A DNA stretch of 64,000 bases. Origin: an uncultured Crocinitomix sp. (GTDB lineage: Bacteria; Bacteroidota; Bacteroidia; Flavobacteriales_D; Crocinitomicaceae). This document shows, one piece after another, positions 8,031-17,432 of the stretch. Positions within the stretch are counted from its first letter, which is position 1. Each line of letters starts with the position of its first letter. Both the position numbers and the translations under genes were made by a program. The DNA lies in contig CAKZON010000020.1 in NCBI GenBank assembly GCA_937136425.1, positions 1-64,000 on the forward strand, given 5' to 3'. Below the pieces are notes generated by a model, which was not told the origin of the DNA, ran no database searches, and worked only from the letters and a program-made list of their open reading frames with translations.

Positions 8031-9671
8031 ATGGATAACATAACTCCGAAAAAACGAGCAAGAAAAGCTTACCGACTGGCAAATCAAATTATGTGGAGCT
8101 ATTTAAGACTCTACTTAGCAAAGCGCGTTTTAGGTAAACGTTACTATGAAAATAGAATCAACGCCTTGCACGAAAAAAATGCACTCCGAATTAAAACCGC
8201 CATTCTTGATTTAAAAGGACTTTTCACAAAAGTGGGACAACTACTTTCCGTCATGTCAACCATTTTGCCAGACGCTTACGCAAACGTCCTAGAATCTTTA
8301 CAAGATGATGCACCTGCAAGCTCTTTTGAAGAAACAGAAAAAACAATTGAAAATGATTTAGGCGAACCAATTGATATCCTCTTTTCAAATTTTGATAAAA
8401 CCCCAATAGCATCAGCCTCTATTGGGCAAGTATATAAAGCCCAACTAAAAACTGGCGAACAAGTTGCTGTTAAAATTCAGCACAATGATATTGAGGCTTT
8501 AGCAGAATTAGATCTTAACATTATTGAAAAATTAGTGAAACGACTTTCCTTTTTCTTGAAAATCAAAGGAATTGACCATATTTATAAACAAGTTAGATTG
8601 ATGGTTGAAGAGGAGTTAAACTATTCGCTTGAGGCAGAGTCAATGCAAAGAATTTCGGCTAACTTATCAGATTTTGAAGGTATTGTTGTCCCAAAAGTAT
8701 ACAGTGAATATTCCTCCTCTAAAATTATTGTTTGCGATTTTCATGAAGGCGTAAAAATTACAAATACTGAAAAACTGGCGGAATGGAACATTGATCCCAA
8801 AGAAATATCAGAACGACTAATAACGGCCTTTTGCAAAATGATTTTGGATGATGGATTCTATCATGCAGATCCTCACCCAGGTAATGTTTTGGTTAATCAA
8901 CAAGGTGAAATTGTATTATTAGATTTTGGAGCAACCGCCCAGTTAAATGATGAAATGCGGAAGGAAATTCCAATTCTCATCCAACATATCATTAGAAAAG
9001 ACACTGCAAAAATCATTAAGTCTCTCCAAAAAATGGGCTTTTTAGGAAATGATTCAGACTCAAAAGAAGTGGCGGGAAAACTCGTTGATGCACTCACTAC
9101 TTTTGTTCAAAATGAAATTAAAATTGACAACCTCAACTTTAAAGAAGTTTCTATAGACGATATAAAAGGAAGCAGTTTAGACAAATTGCGAAAAGAAATT
9201 GGAATTAAAGAATTGGCTACAACTATTCAGGTTCCTAAAGATTGGATTTTACTAGAACGAGCTATTATCTTGATTCATGGAATTAGTGCCACCATTGCTC
9301 CAGAATATAATCCAATGGACACGGTTAAACCTTACCTCAAAAAAATGGTACTAAGCAAAGGCGGTTTAAAATCCATTATTTTAGACACCATTAAGCAACA
9401 GTTTGGAGCATTAATTCAGTTGCCTTCTGAATTAAATGAGTTTTTAAACAAGGCAAATGATGGCAAGCTTGAAGTACAAGTGCGAAACAAAGATGCGCGG
9501 CGTTTTTACGCACTAGGGCAACAGTTTATGCTGCTAATTGCAATTCTATTTCTTCTGTTAATGCGAACGTTAAACAATGGTAAAGATGCAACCAACTGGA
9601 TGATTCCTGTTTCCATTGGATTGGGTATTCTTTTGATCATTTCTATTTGGCGGAATCGTAAATCCTCATAG
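8031..9671 (+). CDS. AarF/UbiB (ABC1) family atypical kinase
   Basis: This 546-residue protein is an ABC1/UbiB-type atypical kinase, a family linked to quinone biosynthesis and lipid handling at membranes. It carries the diagnostic KxGQ motif (FTKVGQLLS), the alanine-rich nucleotide loop SASIGQVYKA, the VKIQ lysine, the catalytic YHADPHPGN segment and the LLDFGA metal-binding motif. Two hydrophobic spans at the C terminus (roughly residues 495-515 and 520-540) anchor it, as in UbiB. It follows the carbonic anhydrase after 69 bases on the same strand. The natural substrate is unknown. Confidence 0.9.
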   Translation: MDNITPKKRARKAYRLANQIMWSYLRLYLAKRVLGKRYYENRINALHEKNALRIKTAILDLKGLFTKVGQLLSVMSTILPDAYANVLESLQDDAPASSFEETEKTIENDLGEPIDILFSNFDKTPIASASIGQVYKAQLKTGEQVAVKIQHNDIEALAELDLNIIEKLVKRLSFFLKIKGIDHIYKQVRLMVEEELNYSLEAESMQRISANLSDFEGIVVPKVYSEYSSSKIIVCDFHEGVKITNTEKLAEWNIDPKEISERLITAFCKMILDDGFYHADPHPGNVLVNQQGEIVLLDFGATAQLNDEMRKEIPILIQHIIRKDTAKIIKSLQKMGFLGNDSDSKEVAGKLVDALTTFVQNEIKIDNLNFKEVSIDDIKGSSLDKLRKEIGIKELATTIQVPKDWILLERAIILIHGISATIAPEYNPMDTVKPYLKKMVLSKGGLKSIILDTIKQQFGALIQLPSELNEFLNKANDGKLEVQVRNKDARRFYALGQQFMLLIAILFLLLMRTLNNGKDATNWMIPVSIGLGILLIISIWRNRKSS

Positions 9672-9783
9672 AATCTTGCCCCAAACACATTCCAAATTGA
9701 TTAATAATTAAACATTTATCGAAAATTTTGTTTATTATTATATTAAGCAACCAACAACACATAACCACCTAAAACCTTAACCC

Positions 9784-11178
9784 ATGAAAAAATTTCAGTT
9801 CTTTTTGCTTGCGATCGCATTTACATGTTCAGTAAAATCTCAAGTCACTGCAACACATTTAAACACTTTTGACAACGTAAATCTCAGTAAAATTCTTCTT
9901 CGTCCAGATGGTTATGCCTTGGCATTTGCACAGGGAATCACAGACGACTGTGAGGCAATTAATGTATTAACCTGCTCAGAATTTGGAGATGAATGGTCCG
10001 TTTTGGCAGAATGTGACCCTGTTGAATGGCCAGATTCTTATTTGACACCAACAAATCATCATTTTATAGACAACGATAATGGCTACGTTATAATGAGTCA
10101 AGGAAATGGAGGATATGGCAATCCTGGCATCTATAAAACAACTGATGGAGGAGCAACTTGGGAAGAGAAATACGGATATACTTCTGACGGCGGAGCAGAC
10201 GGCATAAAGGATTTTGCTTTTAAAGATGCATTAAATGGAATTGCAATAAACTTTATTATTAATGATGACGAGACTTTTATTTCCAACTTCATTCGTACAA
10301 CAGATGGTGGAGAAAGCTGGACCAATGAAACAGACTTACTTTTCACAGATATTGAATTACAAAAAATAATTGCAATTGATGGTGTATATTATGTTTACGG
10401 GCAAGACATTTATGATTGGGACGGTATTTCATGGTTCATTTATAAATCAGAGGATGGTGTTGAATGGACGGAAGTTTATTCAGAAGATACACCAAACTAT
10501 TATTCTTTTCCAGGCGCCATGCATTTCTTAACTGCCGAAATTGGATACGTAGTTACTCAGCCAGATTCAAATCAATATTCAATCGTTAAAAAAACAGTTG
10601 ATGGTGGCACTTCATGGACAGATATAACTGTTCCAACAGATTTGGTTCCAGAAAAATTTAGTTTTAATGACCTCTATTTTATAGACGAAAACCAAGGGTT
10701 TATTGTAGCAGGAAATCACTGTGATGATATTGCGTGTTACAGAGGTTATGCAATTCTTTATACCCCAGATGGTGGTGAAAATTGGGAAATATTGGCAAAA
10801 GAAGCTTACGCTCCTTATGCTTTATACGACATGGACTTCGATATTGCCACGGGTCTTGGCTATGTTGTTGGTGGCGACATTGGAACGGAAGATGGCAATA
10901 TATTCAAGCTAAGCTTTCCTGGTGCCGGTTTAGCTGATCAGCATATTGAAAACCTAATATCTGTTTATCCTAACCCAAGTAATGGAGCGTTTTCCTTTCA
11001 AAATATAACAGCTGGAAACAACCAATTAGCGATTTATACTACTGATGGTAAAAAAGTACATGAGGCAATAATTAATAAAAATGACCAAACTATTCATTTA
11101 AACTTAGCCCAAGGCATTTATATTTACGAAGTTGACAATGGAACATCAACAAAAAATGGTAAGTTAATTATTGAGTAA
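9784..11178 (+). CDS. Secreted BNR-repeat protein with T9SS sorting domain
   Basis: The 464-residue product has a signal peptide (residues 1-19), several beta-propeller BNR/Asp-box repeats recognisable as TTDGGATWEE, TTDGGESWTN, TVDGGTSWTD and TPDGGENWEI, and a C-terminal type A sorting domain beginning near VYPNPSNGAFSF. It should be exported by the type IX system and attached to the surface or released. Its ligand is unknown; BNR propellers of this Ycf48-like type are often annotated as glycosyl hydrolases without catalytic evidence. Confidence 0.85.
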   Translation: MKKFQFFLLAIAFTCSVKSQVTATHLNTFDNVNLSKILLRPDGYALAFAQGITDDCEAINVLTCSEFGDEWSVLAECDPVEWPDSYLTPTNHHFIDNDNGYVIMSQGNGGYGNPGIYKTTDGGATWEEKYGYTSDGGADGIKDFAFKDALNGIAINFIINDDETFISNFIRTTDGGESWTNETDLLFTDIELQKIIAIDGVYYVYGQDIYDWDGISWFIYKSEDGVEWTEVYSEDTPNYYSFPGAMHFLTAEIGYVVTQPDSNQYSIVKKTVDGGTSWTDITVPTDLVPEKFSFNDLYFIDENQGFIVAGNHCDDIACYRGYAILYTPDGGENWEILAKEAYAPYALYDMDFDIATGLGYVVGGDIGTEDGNIFKLSFPGAGLADQHIENLISVYPNPSNGAFSFQNITAGNNQLAIYTTDGKKVHEAIINKNDQTIHLNLAQGIYIYEVDNGTSTKNGKLIIE

Positions 11179-11284
11179 ATCAACTTATATGCATGAATTT
11201 TACTCATATGCAAATTTCACATCTGATAACTAATTTTATACTTCTGTCCCATTATGAAAACTGGATTATTTAAACTCTGCTTAG

Positions 11285-11292
11285 TATCTTTG
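11285..11292 (+). promoter_or_regulatory. TAnnTTTG box upstream of lipoprotein gene
   Basis: TATCTTTG is an exact consensus match ending five bases before the ATG at 11298. The geometry is the same as at tatD, again implying a transcript with almost no leader. Confidence 0.55.
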
Positions 11293-11297
11293 TCCTT

Positions 11298-11987
11298 ATG
11301 AAATATATTGCGCTTCTCTTAATGGTATTCGTTTTTGCCTGTCAAAATTCGACAGAAACTCCTGAAAACAATGCTGAGGAAACAACAGAACCAATTGAAT
11401 CTGCAGACAACAATAACCTGAATGAAGAATTGAATAATTCTTCAATTGACGATTTAATGGCAGAATCAGACTCAAATCTCGAAAATCAGAAGAAACGTTA
11501 CGAACCTTTTGAAGGTGTTAATAGAAAACCAAATAACTCACCGTTAAACTTTAACACTTATAGCTGGGACGACCGTTTCAATTATACATTTCCAGTGGAG
11601 CCAAATTTTGAAAAATTTACAAAGGACGATCATGATTCATATGCCGCACGAACTTTAGTAGATGGAATTATTTATGAAATAGCCGTTGAAGACTATGAAA
11701 AATTAGGAGCTGACAAAATTGACGCCGGGTTCACAAATTATATTCATGAAACATTTATATCTAATTTTTCAGGCGAAGTAAAAGATGCTTTTACACTGCA
11801 AACGGCAGAGGATGTTTATGGATTTGCAAGTTGTTATAGTTACGAAATAAATAACCGAAAATATTTAGCAGACATAGTTTCATTTGGTTTTCAAGATAAA
11901 ATGGTTCGCTTTACGGTTTCGGCAAAAGGTCAATTTGAAAATGCTGTACGCCTTAAGGAATTTATAGATGCATTTGAAATTCTATAA
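11298..11987 (+). CDS. Putative lipoprotein of unknown function
   Basis: The 229-residue product begins with a short hydrophobic stretch ending in cysteine 15 (FVFACQNS), a good lipoprotein signal, followed by an Asn/Glu-rich linker of about 50 residues. The remaining globular part has no recognised domain. Neighbours on both sides are on the same strand but more than 110 bases away, so it is probably monocistronic. Confidence 0.75.
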   Translation: MKYIALLLMVFVFACQNSTETPENNAEETTEPIESADNNNLNEELNNSSIDDLMAESDSNLENQKKRYEPFEGVNRKPNNSPLNFNTYSWDDRFNYTFPVEPNFEKFTKDDHDSYAARTLVDGIIYEIAVEDYEKLGADKIDAGFTNYIHETFISNFSGEVKDAFTLQTAEDVYGFASCYSYEINNRKYLADIVSFGFQDKMVRFTVSAKGQFENAVRLKEFIDAFEIL

Positions 11988-12005
11988 TCAATTTCAATTA
12001 AAATG

Positions 12006-12022
12006 ATACGTCATTGACGTAT
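12006..12022. promoter_or_regulatory. Palindrome upstream of second bestrophin gene
   Basis: ATACGTCA and TGACGTAT form perfect 8-base inverted arms around one central T, about 100 bases upstream of the bestrophin start. Such a tight palindrome is better suited to binding a dimeric regulator than to a terminator, since the loop would be very short and there is no T run. No regulator is assigned. Confidence 0.35.
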
Positions 12023-12119
12023 TGATATTACGCTCCCCAACTTAACAAAACGCAGAGTTATTCAGCTCTAAAACAATTCGGTAAAAAAATGTATTTTTAC
12101 TTTTTGACGCAATAGAATT

Positions 12120-13154
12120 ATGTTTATACAAAGAAGGATTCCATTAAAGGGAATGATTAGATGGACTAGGAAAGATATTATCTTTTATTTCATAGTCTCA
12201 ACCTACCCTGTTTGTCTCTATTACTTTTTAGGGTGGGATTGGATTGCCATTCCAACCTTACCCATTACACTTATTGGTACAATTGTAGCTTTTAACCTTG
12301 GGTTTAAAAACAACAACGCCTACGACCGTTTATGGGAAGCAAGAAAAATATGGGGAGGAATTGTTAATAGTAGTCGATCTTGGGGGATTGGGTCTATTGA
12401 TTTTATAACCAATTATTTTCGAACAACGGATATGGGCGAGGATGAAATCAAAGCTATTCATCAGCGACTCATATATAGACATATTGCTTGGCTAACTGCA
12501 CTCCGTTATCAATTGCGTAGTGAAAAACCGTGGGAACATCACAACCATATAGATCAAATTCGATTTCGCGAAAGGTTCCACATGAGCGCCGAGCATAAAG
12601 AAGATCTTGCTGAAAAAATAGCTCCATTTTTATCTGCGGAAGAAAAAAAAGATGCTTTGGGTCGTAAAAACCCAGCTGCACATATCATAAAACTTCAATC
12701 TGCTGATTTAAAAGAATTACGAGCTTTGCATCTCTTAGATGATTTCAGACATATGGAAATGTCTAAATTATTGAATGAATTTTATACGCTTCAAGGTAAA
12801 TCAGAAAGGATTAAAAACTTTCCACTTCCAAGACAATATGCCACAATTAGTTATTATTTCGTGATGCTCTTTATTTACATTCTACCGTTCGGAATGTTGA
12901 GTGTATTTGGAGAATATGCCGCTACTCTTGGCGCAAATTTTATTTGGCTAACCATTCCAGCATCAATGATTGTGTCTTGGGTATATTTCACACTTGAAAA
13001 AGTAGGGGACTATAGCGAAAATCCATTTGAAGGGACCGGAAATGATATTCCGATTACATCCATGTCTCGCGGTATTGAAATCAACTTACGTGACATGTTG
13101 GACGAAAATAACTTACCTGAACCAATCGCACCTGTAAACAATATTTCAACTTAA
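12120..13154 (+). CDS. Bestrophin family anion channel (second copy)
   Basis: This 344-residue protein is a paralogue of the bestrophin at 6363-7385. Shared blocks include FKNNNAYDRLWEARKIW, LIYRHIAW, RIKNFPLPRQYA, the GDYSENPFE motif and a C-terminal IEINLRDML. Hydrophobic spans lie near residues 20-55 and 240-290. The two copies differ in the middle helical part and in the pore-lining first spans, so their selectivity may differ. It stands alone between a lipoprotein gene and a secreted-protein gene, with a 132-base upstream gap that holds a perfect palindrome. Confidence 0.9.
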   Translation: MFIQRRIPLKGMIRWTRKDIIFYFIVSTYPVCLYYFLGWDWIAIPTLPITLIGTIVAFNLGFKNNNAYDRLWEARKIWGGIVNSSRSWGIGSIDFITNYFRTTDMGEDEIKAIHQRLIYRHIAWLTALRYQLRSEKPWEHHNHIDQIRFRERFHMSAEHKEDLAEKIAPFLSAEEKKDALGRKNPAAHIIKLQSADLKELRALHLLDDFRHMEMSKLLNEFYTLQGKSERIKNFPLPRQYATISYYFVMLFIYILPFGMLSVFGEYAATLGANFIWLTIPASMIVSWVYFTLEKVGDYSENPFEGTGNDIPITSMSRGIEINLRDMLDENNLPEPIAPVNNIST

Positions 13155-13212
13155 AACCAGTGCAACTATTATAAGATAAAAACAGTCTCTTTGATGAACC
13201 TAATACTTTGTT

Positions 13213-14085
13213 ATGAAGAGATTTATCACCATTCTTATCTTGTTCATTTCTGCGAACACAATTGCACAAGAATTAAGCGTAACCGCAGGCGGAGAAGATG
13301 CCTATTGCCGATTATATGGTTATCAAAACGGAAACGGAATAGTTTACGCGTTTGCCTCTGGAGGCACACCTGATTATTCATACGAATGGACCAATTTAAC
13401 AACGGGTGCGACGTACACATCAACTACTTGGGGTGGCTTAAATGTTGGCTGTTACGAGATAACCGTTACGGACATGGTTGGAACCATTGCAAAGGACACT
13501 GTTTGTTTAGATTCAATTAACCCTGTTGCAGAATTCTTAGTTGTATCTCCAGAACTAGATTCAGTGGGATGGGCATATCTTGGAGAAGCACCAGTCACTG
13601 TTTCATTTCAAACTGTTGGAATTCCAATAGCGAGCCCTCCTTTTTTTGATACCTCTTTCATTTTTCGTCCGCAAGGTTTTGAACCTTGGGTTGCTTATGA
13701 GGATGAAGTTGGTGAATTCACAACGTACGAATATTTGTATGGCGGTGTTTACACTGCAACTATGATTGCCATTAATAAAAATGGATGCACTGACACCGCA
13801 CATGCCGCAATTTCTTTAACGGGTCCTTCAGGTGTGCCAGACAATAATTATAACATGATATTCAATATTATTTCTAATTCAGAGACAATCACTATTAATA
13901 TTCAAGGTTTTGAAAATGAACTCTTATTGAATTTATATTCTCTAACGGGCCAACACATTCAATCCAACCGATTAATGGAAATGAATAACAAATTAAATGC
14001 TCCTGCCGATAGCGGAATTTATCTTTATGAGATTATCAATCCTCAAAACGGACAAAAAATTGAAGCTGGAAAAATTAAAATCTAA
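13213..14085 (+). CDS. Secreted protein with SprB-like segment and probable T9SS C-terminal domain
   Basis: The 290-residue product has a signal peptide (cleavage likely after IAQ, residue 19). Residues 45-90 (YAFASGGTPDYSYEW, then GLNVGCYEITVTD) resemble SprB-type repeats found in Bacteroidota surface proteins. The C terminus has the SLTGQ, SGIYLYEI and GKIKI pattern of a type A sorting domain, though the usual PNP motif is missing. It is likely exported by T9SS. It ends 21 bases before a convergent gene. Confidence 0.75.
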   Translation: MKRFITILILFISANTIAQELSVTAGGEDAYCRLYGYQNGNGIVYAFASGGTPDYSYEWTNLTTGATYTSTTWGGLNVGCYEITVTDMVGTIAKDTVCLDSINPVAEFLVVSPELDSVGWAYLGEAPVTVSFQTVGIPIASPPFFDTSFIFRPQGFEPWVAYEDEVGEFTTYEYLYGGVYTATMIAINKNGCTDTAHAAISLTGPSGVPDNNYNMIFNIISNSETITINIQGFENELLLNLYSLTGQHIQSNRLMEMNNKLNAPADSGIYLYEIINPQNGQKIEAGKIKI

Positions 14086-14106
14086 TTTGGTCGATTATTT
14101 ATTCAA

Positions 14107-15543
14107 CTATCGCACAATTTTCTTCACCATACGTTGGTCACCTGATATGAGAGTAACAACATAAACGCCCGACTCCCATTTATCCATTGTAAGAATGGTT
14201 TTACTATCCGTTATTATTTGCTGCTGAATAAGTCTTCCATTTATATCCGTAACGACTAATTGTGCCGTGTTTTCTTCACCGTAGGTGATTATAACCTGAT
14301 TCAAGGTTGCTGAAATTTTGGCATCAATATTTGCCTCCATATCATCAATAGCATTCAAGGTTGCAATCTGTAAATAATAAACAGAAAAATCAGTGGCATC
14401 TGCATAAACAACATGAAAAACGCCATTTATCAACGTAATATCTGGTTTTGCCTGTACTCCTGCCAATGCTGTTAAATTCATGGCATTATCAGGATTAAAA
14501 TCGATACTCGTAGTTGCTGATTGGTTGAAAAACACATCTCGAGAAGTTCCATCTCCACCATCTTCCCAAACTACTCCAATAACCTCATCATTATAACATA
14601 CCTGAGGATAATTCAAAGCATCTCCAGTTCCCATAGGGCTATAAATTTCAACTAAATCAGTCGACTCATCAGCTTCTAAATCATAAACATTTAAAAATAC
14701 CTTAGGCTCATCCCCCACTTCAGTTTTATATGTAGCAACTACCTTGTCATCCTCAATAAAACGGGCATCAGGCCCTGTAGCTGGGCAAGCTTCAACATAC
14801 CAATTGTGATCGTCCAAAGAAATCCACTCTGTAAAACTAACCGCCCGATCAATAGATGTTACGGCCTTAATATCTCTAATATTATCATCATTATTTCTAA
14901 AAAATACCATTACATATTCATCATTAACAATAATTTCAGGCTGGCAACAATCGCATGATTCGCCCGGAATTATTGAAGCAGCCAATACTTCTTCTTCAAA
15001 TGTTAGTCCACCATCCACAGAGCGTGCCACTTCGTAAGAAGGGTTTGCACCTCCATCATCATGATTCATAAACGTTACGTAAACCGTATCATTTAAAACC
15101 GCTAAATCTGGAAATTGACCATAACCTTCATCTAAAGCATCAACACGAACAGTATCCCCAAATGTCTCCCCTTTATCAGTTGATTTAACCATATAAATAT
15201 GCCCTGTCTCATGTCCATTTGACCTAAATACAACATAAACATTATCTCCTTCTACAGCAAAGTCTGGTCCGCTCCAATCATAGGATTGCACGTCCAAACC
15301 TTCTGGATTCAACTGAACAGGATCTGCAAAACCATCCACACCATTGTGCTTGGCGAAATAAACATTTTTGGTTCCTGAACTAGTCCAAGTTACCCCAACA
15401 CGACCAGGCTCAATCAGTTCTACTTGCGGATGATGATTTCCAACTCCACCCGCAACCTTTAAAGATTCAGTTACTGCAAAGTCTTGTGCATTTAATTGAA
15501 GTACAGATATTAGAGTTAAAAGTAAAAAACTACGCTTTTTCAT
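14107..15543 (-). CDS. Secreted sialidase-like beta-propeller with T9SS sorting domain
   Basis: This 478-residue protein has a signal peptide (residues 1-19, MKKRSFLLLTL...NAQ) and a body with repeated Asp-box-like motifs (STDKGETFGD, SVDGGLTFEE), typical of sialidase/neuraminidase-fold propellers. A CDCCQPE segment near the middle is unusual. The last 80 residues form a sorting domain (DINGRLIQQQ, ESGVYVV, MVKKIVR), so it should be T9SS cargo. The catalytic residues of true sialidases could not be confirmed, so only the fold is called. It is divergent from the sodium symporter gene. Confidence 0.8.
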   Translation of the reverse strand: MKKRSFLLLTLISVLQLNAQDFAVTESLKVAGGVGNHHPQVELIEPGRVGVTWTSSGTKNVYFAKHNGVDGFADPVQLNPEGLDVQSYDWSGPDFAVEGDNVYVVFRSNGHETGHIYMVKSTDKGETFGDTVRVDALDEGYGQFPDLAVLNDTVYVTFMNHDDGGANPSYEVARSVDGGLTFEEEVLAASIIPGESCDCCQPEIIVNDEYVMVFFRNNDDNIRDIKAVTSIDRAVSFTEWISLDDHNWYVEACPATGPDARFIEDDKVVATYKTEVGDEPKVFLNVYDLEADESTDLVEIYSPMGTGDALNYPQVCYNDEVIGVVWEDGGDGTSRDVFFNQSATTSIDFNPDNAMNLTALAGVQAKPDITLINGVFHVVYADATDFSVYYLQIATLNAIDDMEANIDAKISATLNQVIITYGEENTAQLVVTDINGRLIQQQIITDSKTILTMDKWESGVYVVTLISGDQRMVKKIVR

Positions 15544-15671
15544 ATAAAGTGATTTAATGGATTAATTCTGAAATGCCAAGATACAAACAATTGACTTAGG
15601 ATTAAAAATCTGCTGCTTCCATCTAATGTTTCTATTTTGTTCTATTATTGCATTGCATAAATTGAATCATT

Positions 15672-17396
15672 ATGGAACTCAGCACGCTTGACCTTGTCAT
15701 CATTTTTGGATTTTTTGCAATTACCCTCTTAATTGGAGTTGTAGTTGCCAAAAAAGCGGGTAAAAATACCTCAGAGTTTTTTCTATCAGGCCGTAACATG
15801 CCTTGGTGGTTATTGGGTGTTTCAATGGTTGCAACAACCTTTGCAGCCGACACCCCCAACTTAGTTGCAGGTATTGTGCGTAAAGATGGGATTGCAGGAA
15901 ACTGGGTTTGGTGGGCCTTTTTATTAACGGGTATGGTAACTGTTTTTATTTACGCAAAGCTTTGGCGTAAACTAGGCATATCAACCGATTTGGAATATTA
16001 TGAAATTCGTTATAAAGGCAAAGCAGCTGCATTTTTAAGAGGATTTAGAGCCGTTTATTTAGGCGTATTTTTCAATATCGTTATCATGGCAACCGTGTGT
16101 TTGGCTGGTGTTAAAATTGGACACGTTATGTTAGGCTTAAGTCCATTTGAGACGCTTGCAATTTCAAGTGTGGTAACTGTGCTTTATTCTTTACTTGGCG
16201 GTTTAAAGGGAGTTATATTAACTGACTTTTTCCAGTTTATAGTTGCAATGGTTGGTTCAATTTGGGCGGCATATTTCATTATTGACATGCCAGAAATTGG
16301 CGGAATGGAAGGATTATTAAGCAATGAAGCCGTGCAAGAAAAACTTAATTTTTTGCCCACAACTAATGACAGCTGGGATACATGGGTAGGGCTTTTAATT
16401 ATACCACTTGCAGTGCAATGGTGGAGTGTTTGGTATCCTGGAGCAGAACCTGGCGGTGGTGGCTATATTGCCCAACGAATGTTAGCCGCAAAGGACGAAA
16501 AACATGCCACTGCAGCAACCTTATTTTTTAATTTTGCACATTATGCTTTGCGTCCATGGCCATGGATTATAATTGCATTAGCATCCTTAGTTTTATTTCC
16601 AAGTTTGGCAGATTTAAAAACGCAATTCCCAGGCTTAAACGCAAGTTTATATCAAGACGATTTAGCTTACCCAGCAATGTTAACTTATTTACCTGCAGGT
16701 TTGTTAGGTTTAGTTTTAGCTTCGTTAATTTCAGCTTTCATGTCTACCATTTCTACTCATTTAAATTGGGGTTCTTCATACGTGGTTAATGATTTTTATA
16801 AACGTTTTGTCGATAAAAAAGCTTCTGAGAAAGATTTGGTTTTAATTGGTCGAATATCAACCGCTTTAATGATGTTATTCGCAGCCTTATTATCACTTGT
16901 TTTAGAAGAAGCAAAAGAAGCGTTTGATTTGATTTTAACCATTGGTGCCGGCACAGGGTTATTGTTCATTATGCGTTGGTTTTGGAAAGCAATTAATCCT
17001 TACAGCGAAATAACTGCCATGTCGGTATCGTTTTTAGTTGCCGTATTCTTTTTCATTTGCGACAAAACCGAATTTATTTTATTTACCGGAGCGGAGAAAT
17101 TGTTGTGGGGCGTTGGTGTCACCACCGTCGCATGGATTGCAGTAACATTACTCACCCAAAATGAAAAATACCTCAACCCAGAATTTGAAAAACGTGCTTT
17201 TGAAAGTGAATCTAAATTCAAAAACATGGGCTTTAAAGTATTGAGCGTTTTCTTAGGTTGCATTGCTATTTACTCAGCATTGTTTAGTTTAGGAAACTAC
17301 TTGTTAGGTGATGGTATGCAGGCGTTTTACTTCTTAATTGCCTTTATTATTTGTAGTGGGTTAATCGCCAGTTTCTGGAAAAAGTTATTTGCCTAA
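15672..17396 (+). CDS. Sodium:solute symporter family protein
   Basis: The 574-residue product is a polytopic membrane protein of the SSS family with about 13-14 predicted spans. The early SEFFLSGRNMPWW segment and the VVATTFAADTPN and GLKGVILTDFFQF stretches are typical of this family, which uses the sodium gradient to import small solutes. The substrate cannot be named. A CAP-domain protein gene follows after 36 bases on the same strand. Confidence 0.88.
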   Translation: MELSTLDLVIIFGFFAITLLIGVVVAKKAGKNTSEFFLSGRNMPWWLLGVSMVATTFAADTPNLVAGIVRKDGIAGNWVWWAFLLTGMVTVFIYAKLWRKLGISTDLEYYEIRYKGKAAAFLRGFRAVYLGVFFNIVIMATVCLAGVKIGHVMLGLSPFETLAISSVVTVLYSLLGGLKGVILTDFFQFIVAMVGSIWAAYFIIDMPEIGGMEGLLSNEAVQEKLNFLPTTNDSWDTWVGLLIIPLAVQWWSVWYPGAEPGGGGYIAQRMLAAKDEKHATAATLFFNFAHYALRPWPWIIIALASLVLFPSLADLKTQFPGLNASLYQDDLAYPAMLTYLPAGLLGLVLASLISAFMSTISTHLNWGSSYVVNDFYKRFVDKKASEKDLVLIGRISTALMMLFAALLSLVLEEAKEAFDLILTIGAGTGLLFIMRWFWKAINPYSEITAMSVSFLVAVFFFICDKTEFILFTGAEKLLWGVGVTTVAWIAVTLLTQNEKYLNPEFEKRAFESESKFKNMGFKVLSVFLGCIAIYSALFSLGNYLLGDGMQAFYFLIAFIICSGLIASFWKKLFA

Positions 17397-17432
17397 CTGT
17401 AACTTTTAACCCAAAATGAATTGTAAAATTAA

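Noticed and set aside
14107-15543. Calling this protein an active sialidase
   Set aside because: Asp-box repeats show the propeller fold, but the arginine triad and catalytic tyrosine could not be placed.
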